8,750 bases of DNA from Treponema sp. (GTDB lineage Bacteria; Spirochaetota; Spirochaetia; Treponematales; Breznakiellaceae), in the NCBI GenBank assembly GCA_031259515.1, contig JAIRLK010000386.1:1-8750 (forward strand). Direction: 5' to 3'. The notes beneath the pieces were generated by a model that was not told where the DNA came from, did not search any database, and saw only the letters and a list, made by a program, of their open reading frames with translations. Shown one piece after another: positions 5,174-8,750 of the stretch (within the stretch, counting starts at the first letter, position 1; the number at the start of each line of letters is the position of its first letter). Position numbers and translations under genes: made by a program.

Positions 5174-5207
5174 GTGATTTTACGGGGAAAAATCCCCGCA
5201 AAATCAC
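5174..5207 (-). terminator. Strong hairpin directly after the last permease gene
   Basis: On the minus strand GTGATTTT-G-CGGGGA (5193-5199 and 5200-5207) pairs with TCCCCG-T-AAAATCAC across a TTTT loop. As RNA this is a continuous 15-bp stem with one G-U. It begins one base after the permease stop. No T-run follows (CTCCTGG), so it is not a textbook Rho-independent terminator. It should nonetheless stabilise or end the transporter mRNA. Confidence 0.55.
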
Positions 5208-5208
5208 G

Positions 5209-6051
5209 CTACCCTTTGACCGCCCCTGCGGCAACCCCTTTGGTAATCTGCTTCCGGAAAACCAGGTAGAATATCAGCATGGGGATCATGCCGATAACCA
5301 GGGCCGAGAACTGTTTCCCGTAATCCGAAGCCAGGGCCCCTGAAAAGCGATTAACCCCTACCGGGATGGATTTGATAAGGTCGCTGGAACTGAGGATATT
5401 GATGAGCATGAACTCGTTCCAGGTGCTGGTAAAGGTCAGTATCCCCACGGTCATAGCCACCGGAGCGGTCATAGGGAAGATGATGCTGCTGAAAATTTTA
5501 AGATACTTGGCCCCCTCAATACGGGCCGACTCAATGAGGGCTTCGGGGATGCCTCTGATAAATTCAGTACCCAAATAGACCCCCATAGGAAGGCCCAGAC
5601 CGATATAGGGAATAAGCACTCCCAGACGGGTATTGTAAAGGCCCACCGCGTTCACCATCAGGAAGAGAGGCACCATAATGGATTGCAAGGTAAGCAGGAT
5701 GCCGATGATAAAAATCCCGTGCAGGATAGGCGTTGCCCGGCTCTTTATTTTCGCAAAGGCAAAACTCGCCATAAAGCCGAAGACCACTACCGAGATTACC
5801 GTAACCAGGGTATAAAATATGCTGTTCAGTAATAAAATGCCAAAATTGCCTATCCGCCATGCGTAGGGATAGTTGCCGGGAAACCAAACCTTGGGTAAGG
5901 CCAGCTTACTGGTGGTCAGATATTCCTGGGTCGTCTTAAAGGACTGGATAAGCAACCAGATGATGGGGTATATAGCCAGGACGGTAAAAATACCCATCAC
6001 GATATAAATGATAATCTTTGCGGGAATATTCCCTTCGCGTATATCCGCCAT
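5209..6051 (-). CDS. CUT1 sugar ABC transporter permease, MalG type
   Basis: A 280-residue inner-membrane subunit that forms the transport channel together with the adjacent MalF-type protein. Six hydrophobic segments are visible (about 11-36, 72-97, 107-133, 142-163, 190-215, 246-266). The EAA loop that docks the ATPase is at about 170-193: EALIESARIEGAKYLKIF followed by IIFP, with the conserved G180. TWNEFM (210-215) and the N-terminal YPIIWLLIQSFK (28-39) are typical of MalG/LacG/MsmG-like permeases. The substrate cannot be read from the sequence beyond 'probably an oligosaccharide or sugar derivative'. The ATG lies 3 bp after the stop of the MalF-type gene. AAGGAG, within the end of that gene, serves as ribosome binding site, so the pair is one transcription unit. 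Confidence 0.93.
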   Translation of the reverse strand: MADIREGNIPAKIIIYIVMGIFTVLAIYPIIWLLIQSFKTTQEYLTTSKLALPKVWFPGNYPYAWRIGNFGILLLNSIFYTLVTVISVVVFGFMASFAFAKIKSRATPILHGIFIIGILLTLQSIMVPLFLMVNAVGLYNTRLGVLIPYIGLGLPMGVYLGTEFIRGIPEALIESARIEGAKYLKIFSSIIFPMTAPVAMTVGILTFTSTWNEFMLINILSSSDLIKSIPVGVNRFSGALASDYGKQFSALVIGMIPMLIFYLVFRKQITKGVAAGAVKG

Positions 6052-6054
6052 ATC

Positions 6055-6954
6055 CTACTCCTTGCCGCCGAACTTTTTTTCCACGCTGCGGGTTACCCCG
6101 ATAAGGATAAAACTGATAATCACCATGACCGTGGAAATGGCGTTTGCCAGGGGGTAATTGGGGGCGCCCCGGAACGCCTTATTATACATATACAGGGACA
6201 GTACGCTGGTCCGCTGGGCCGGGCCTCCCTGGGTCATTACGAACAGGAGGTCAAAGGACTTGAGGGACCCGGAAATCGCCAGGATAGCGCTGGTAACGAT
6301 TACCCCCGACAGGGCTGGAAGGATGATGTGCCACAGGGCTTGGGCTTCGGTAGCCCCGTCTATCTTTGACGCCTCAATGATAGAGGAGTCAATACGCTGA
6401 AGATTGGCAAGGAAGATGATCACGTACATCCCGGTATACATCCAGAGCATGACGACCAGAACCGGAATCATGGGGTATTGATTGATGGTAAATTCGGCCC
6501 GGGGATTAAAGAACCGGACAATCTCCATATACACACTGTCCTGGCTCTGGTAAAAACTTTTAAACAGAATACCGATGATAACCGCTGAAATAACATTGGG
6601 CAGGTATATCATGGTCTGGAAGAAATCGGTCCCCCGCACCAGCTTTCGGGACAAAATATAGGCCAGCGCGAAGCCCAGGGGGATTTGCCCGAACACCGAT
6701 ACAAGTACGATAAGCATGTTGTTTCTCAGGGCCAAATAAAAGTATGAATCCCTAAATATCGTAATATAACTGGCAATTCCCGCGAAAGCCATCCGGGCAT
6801 TACCGAAAATCCGTCCGCCGTTATAGTTGGTTAAGCTCAAGGCCACCGAGAATATCGTGGGAAAGGCCATCACACAAAAATAAATAAGCACTGCGGGGGC
6901 CACAAGAATGATATATGCCGTCCGCTGTTCACTTTTTGAAGTCAGTTCCTTCAT
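6055..6954 (-). CDS. CUT1 sugar ABC transporter permease, MalF type
   Basis: A 299-residue inner-membrane permease subunit, partner of the MalG-type protein. It opens with a short cytoplasmic tail, then the first membrane segment (about 12-40) with FPTIFSVALSLTNYNG. More membrane segments follow at about 75-102, 115-133, 162-186, 215-232 and 270-290. The EAA loop is EASKIDGATEAQALWHI followed by ILP (194-213, G200). GGPAQRTSVLSLYMYNKAF (243-261) matches the conserved family region that normally reads GGP...T. It is of the short class (about 300 residues), without the large periplasmic loop of E. coli MalF. The ATG at 6954 has GGAG 7 bases upstream; a TTG one codon earlier is less well placed. 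No ATPase gene is present, as in many CUT1 clusters served by a shared MsmK/UgpC-type ATPase. Confidence 0.92.
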   Translation of the reverse strand: MKELTSKSEQRTAYIILVAPAVLIYFCVMAFPTIFSVALSLTNYNGGRIFGNARMAFAGIASYITIFRDSYFYLALRNNMLIVLVSVFGQIPLGFALAYILSRKLVRGTDFFQTMIYLPNVISAVIIGILFKSFYQSQDSVYMEIVRFFNPRAEFTINQYPMIPVLVVMLWMYTGMYVIIFLANLQRIDSSIIEASKIDGATEAQALWHIILPALSGVIVTSAILAISGSLKSFDLLFVMTQGGPAQRTSVLSLYMYNKAFRGAPNYPLANAISTVMVIISFILIGVTRSVEKKFGGKE

Positions 6955-6982
6955 CAAAACACTCCTTCATACCGATACTGCC

Positions 6983-7021
6983 TAAATAAAAAGAGGTTGT
7001 TCGCTGAACGGACAACCTCTT
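6983..7021 (-). terminator. Intrinsic terminator between the binding-protein and permease genes
   Basis: On the minus strand AAGAGGTTGT (7012-7021) and ACAACCTCTT (6991-7000) form a perfect 10-bp stem around a loop that can pair further (TTC/GAA). The run TTTTTATTT follows directly. It begins about 32 bases after the binding-protein stop. It should end most transcripts there and let a fraction read through into the permeases. Confidence 0.85.
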
Positions 7022-7053
7022 CTCAATATCCCATAAAACCGCCGGGTGTGTGT

Positions 7054-8418
7054 TTATTGGTTGGCCTTTTCCCAGTTGTCAAACGCCTGCTGTACGTCCC
7101 GGGCAACCTGCTCCGGGGTTTTGGTTCCAAGACCCAATTCCTGCAATCCGTCGTTCAGGGGATTAAAGACATCGCTGTGGAAAACCCCGTCAATGACGGC
7201 GGTTGTCGCGGTGTATTGGGACCCCAGACTGCTGATAGCCTTCTGCATGGGCTCAAGCGTAAGGCTTCCTATGTCAATGTTTGTCACGGTTGGGGTGGCG
7301 ATGCCGCCGGTTTCTAGGAGCCAGGTCTGAATCTCCTCGCCCGAAAGCCATTTGATAAGCCGCCACGCGGCTTTTTCTTTATCGGAACCGCTCTCGATAG
7401 TGGCGTTCATACCCCAGCCGGTTCCCAGGATACCGGAAGTTGACTTGTTGAGCTTTGCCCCGGAAATATCGGGGAACACGGTGATCTGAATCTTCTCCTG
7501 CCGATCCGGGGATATGACCGCCTGACCGGTAGACTTATCGGTGATAAAGGCCCCGACCCGCCAGTCGCCGTCAATCAGGTAGGCGCCCTTGTTGGTGCCG
7601 AACTGACCAATGACACTGCCGTAATCGGTGGAAAGGGTGGCCCGGGACAAGACCCCGTCGTCATACATGGCCTTGATAAAGGCAAGGGCGTTCACGAAAT
7701 CGGGATCCGTAAATTTGGCGTTTCCTGCCAGGATTTGCCGCTCCCAGCCTTCCCCGCCAAAACGTCCGGCAATCAGGGAGAAAAGGCAGGACTGCATGAC
7801 CCAGGATTCCTGGTTGGCCATAAGCACCGTATCGTAACCTTTGGCCTTGAGGACCGGTACTTGGGCTTTCAGTTCGTCATAGGTCGCTGCCGGGGTCAGA
7901 CCCGCGTCGGAGAGAACCTCGGTATTAACGTAAAAAGCATGGCTGGAGGTAATGGCCCGGGGCAGGATAGCCATATAGCCGCCGCCTTGAGCGGCAGGGT
8001 CTAAGGCCGCAGGCAGGAAAGCGGACGTAAGGGCGCTTCCTTCAGCCTGAATCAAGGGCGAAAGGTCTTTCAACAGCTTCTGGGTATGGAGGGTGGTTGA
8101 CCTTCCCGACGGCCAGGCATAGATCACATCCGGAAGCTGACCCGCTGCGGCATAGGCTTCCACCTTGTTGTGGAAGGGCTCATTGAACAAATCTTCCCGA
8201 ATCACCTTGATATCCGGATTAGCCTGGCTAAAGGCATCCCACACGCGGAAAATTTCGTCCGAGCTGTTAGCGGAAGTCAGATCCAGATAATTCAAGACCC
8301 GCAGTTCAAGCGCGCCCCCTGCGGCCCCCTGTGCGCCGCTCTCCTTTTTGGAACAGGATGCCAAGGCAATGAAGGGGATCACCGCCAAAAGACACCATGT
8401 TTTATAGGTTATTTTCAT
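7054..8418 (-). CDS. Sugar ABC transporter solute-binding lipoprotein (COG1653, CUT1 family)
   Basis: A 454-residue exported protein that captures the substrate and hands it to the permeases. The signal peptide MKITYKTWCLLAVIPFIAL ends in the lipobox L-A-S-C with C22 lipidated, so it is membrane-anchored. A low-complexity linker (SKKESGAQGAAGGA) precedes the first domain, LELRVLNYLDLTS. Family features include a FSQANPDIKV segment, LPDVIYAWPSG, FYVNTEVLSDAGLTPAATYDEL (domain crossover), the mid-protein SWVMQ and LIDGDWRVGAF (ligand-site aromatics), and KEKAAWRLIKWLSGEEIQ near the C-terminus. The length is typical of UgpB/MalE-like cluster B proteins. The substrate is not deducible. AAGGAG, about 5 bases before the ATG at 8418, sets the start, and a very good promoter lies at 8467-8496. 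Confidence 0.95.
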   Translation of the reverse strand: MKITYKTWCLLAVIPFIALASCSKKESGAQGAAGGALELRVLNYLDLTSANSSDEIFRVWDAFSQANPDIKVIREDLFNEPFHNKVEAYAAAGQLPDVIYAWPSGRSTTLHTQKLLKDLSPLIQAEGSALTSAFLPAALDPAAQGGGYMAILPRAITSSHAFYVNTEVLSDAGLTPAATYDELKAQVPVLKAKGYDTVLMANQESWVMQSCLFSLIAGRFGGEGWERQILAGNAKFTDPDFVNALAFIKAMYDDGVLSRATLSTDYGSVIGQFGTNKGAYLIDGDWRVGAFITDKSTGQAVISPDRQEKIQITVFPDISGAKLNKSTSGILGTGWGMNATIESGSDKEKAAWRLIKWLSGEEIQTWLLETGGIATPTVTNIDIGSLTLEPMQKAISSLGSQYTATTAVIDGVFHSDVFNPLNDGLQELGLGTKTPEQVARDVQQAFDNWEKANQ

Positions 8419-8466
8419 GATTTCTCCTTGATTACGCGTTACAGTTCTCTACTTCTTAATAGTAAT

Positions 8467-8496
8467 AGTATATGATGAATAATCGTGATATGTCAA
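8467..8496 (-). promoter_or_regulatory. Sigma70 promoter of the sugar transporter operon
   Basis: On the minus strand TTGACA (8491-8496, perfect -35) is followed after 18 bases by TATACT (8467-8472, 5 of 6 matches to -10). Transcription should start near 8460, giving a leader of about 42 nt that ends in the AAGGAG of the binding-protein gene. Confidence 0.75.
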
Positions 8497-8503
8497 TCAA
8501 CCC

Positions 8504-8646
8504 CAGCAATTTTACATTTAGGCCATTTGAGCCGGGGCGGGGTATAAAAATAGCCTCTAAATGGCCAAATTTGGCGGTTTCGAGGAAGGAAAGGAGTCAC
8601 TGATCCGCAGAATTGTGCCTCTGCAAGGGTAAATGTAAAATTGCTG
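8504..8646. repeat. 143-bp segment bounded by perfect 17-bp inverted repeats
   Basis: CAGCAATTTTACATTTA (8504-8520) recurs as its exact reverse complement at 8630-8646, with 109 bp between. Just inside the left copy, GGCCATTT (8521-8528) and AAATGGCC (8559-8566) form a second inverted repeat. No transposase, reading frame or clear target-site duplication is seen. It could be a MITE-like remnant or a pair of distant operator sites between the two promoters. Confidence 0.6.
8564..8575. promoter_or_regulatory. 12-bp perfect palindrome GCCAAATTTGGC
   Basis: An ungapped perfect palindrome inside the inverted-repeat segment, about 70 bp upstream of the transporter -35 box. A dimeric regulator could bind it. 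It shares bases with one arm of the GGCCATTT/AAATGGCC repeat, so it may just be part of that structure. Confidence 0.3.
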
Positions 8647-8664
8647 ATATTTTATGCCATTATC

Positions 8665-8693
8665 TTTACAATATACTCTAAAATATATATAAT
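8665..8693 (+). promoter_or_regulatory. Sigma70 promoter reading rightward, out of the window
   Basis: TTTACA (8665-8670, 5 of 6) and TATAAT (8688-8693, perfect) are separated by 17 bases. A start of transcription near 8700 is expected. It is divergent from the transporter promoter, so a separate gene probably begins near or beyond the right edge. Confidence 0.7.
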
Positions 8694-8698
8694 CTGGG

Positions 8699-8718
8699 CC
8701 GGTAAAGTCCGGTAAAGT
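8699..8718 (+). repeat. Tandem 10-bp repeat CCGGTAAAGT x2 at the expected transcription start
   Basis: Two exact adjacent copies (8699-8708, 8709-8718) cover about +1 to +20 of the rightward promoter. A spacing of one helical turn is what a regulator binding one DNA face would use. Chance duplication is also possible. Confidence 0.5.
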
Positions 8719-8723
8719 GATTG

Positions 8724-8750
8724 ATGGTTTTAGAACATAAAAAAGCGTTT
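8724..8750 (+). CDS. Possible start of a rightward gene, cut by the window edge
   Basis: An ATG at 8724 opens a frame with no stop to the edge: nine codons, M-V-L-E-H-K-K-A-F. It lies about 24 bases after the expected start of the rightward promoter. The upstream AAAGTG is a poor ribosome binding site. Far too short to assign a family; the true start may lie outside the window. Confidence 0.3.

Larger units (their letters stand above)
8419..8723. other. Intergenic regulatory region between divergent transcription units
   Basis: About 305 bp without a supported gene. From left to right it holds the leader of the binding-protein gene, its promoter (8467-8496, minus), a 143-bp segment bounded by 17-bp inverted repeats (8504-8646) with inner palindromes, a second promoter (8665-8693, plus) and a 10-bp tandem repeat (8699-8718). 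Confidence 0.8.

Noticed and set aside
8504..8646. Complete insertion sequence between the inverted repeats
   Set aside because: Only 109 bp lie between the repeats, with no transposase frame and no clear target-site duplication; at most a MITE-like remnant.

Overview
The window looks like chromosomal DNA of a Gram-negative-type, anaerobic, sugar-using bacterium. A Treponema-like spirochaete of the host-associated or termite-gut type is my best guess. This is inference from gene content: roughly 50% GC, two lipoproteins with short spirochaete-style lipoboxes, a CUT1 sugar transporter without its own ATPase, a single-domain hemerythrin, ThyX in place of ThyA, and a type II pantothenate kinase. 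No rRNA or other phylogenetic marker is present. All well-supported genes lie on the minus strand, so the window is best read from right to left.

Right part (8750 to 5174): an intergenic region with two divergent sigma70-type promoters holds a 143-bp stretch bounded by perfect 17-bp inverted repeats. The leftward promoter drives a sugar ABC transporter: a lipoprotein solute-binding protein, then an intrinsic terminator, then two CUT1 permeases 3 bp apart. A strong hairpin follows the last stop codon. The terminator after the binding-protein gene should make the binding protein more abundant than the permeases. The ATPase must be encoded elsewhere. The rightward promoter points out of the window, possibly into a gene starting at 8724.

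Middle (5150 to 4333): a bacteriohemerythrin gene with all seven iron ligands and a palindrome in its upstream region. A 352-bp non-coding stretch follows. It contains a hairpin after the hemerythrin stop, a 79-bp element that can fold as a three-way junction, and a row of small hairpins leading up to thyX.

Left part (4332 to 262): thyX, a six-helix membrane diguanylate cyclase, a Pat/Bar-type GNAT acetyltransferase, a COG2426 'small multidrug export' membrane protein and coaW. All run in the same direction with gaps of 27, 60, -10 and 106 bp. A putative terminator overlaps the cyclase stop and may split the set. The acetyltransferase and membrane-protein genes overlap and are probably translationally coupled. 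thyX and coaW supply core metabolites (dTMP and CoA); I see no shared pathway for the five genes.

Left edge (1 to 230): a promoter and the first 38 codons of another lipoprotein gene that leaves the window.

The least ordinary signal is in the non-coding DNA. A short repeat, about 25 bp, occurs three times (near 1121, 4351 and 4566). It keeps a 5-bp stem with a GAA loop only when read as minus-strand RNA, with changes on both sides of the stem and G-U pairs. One copy forms part of the three-way-junction element.
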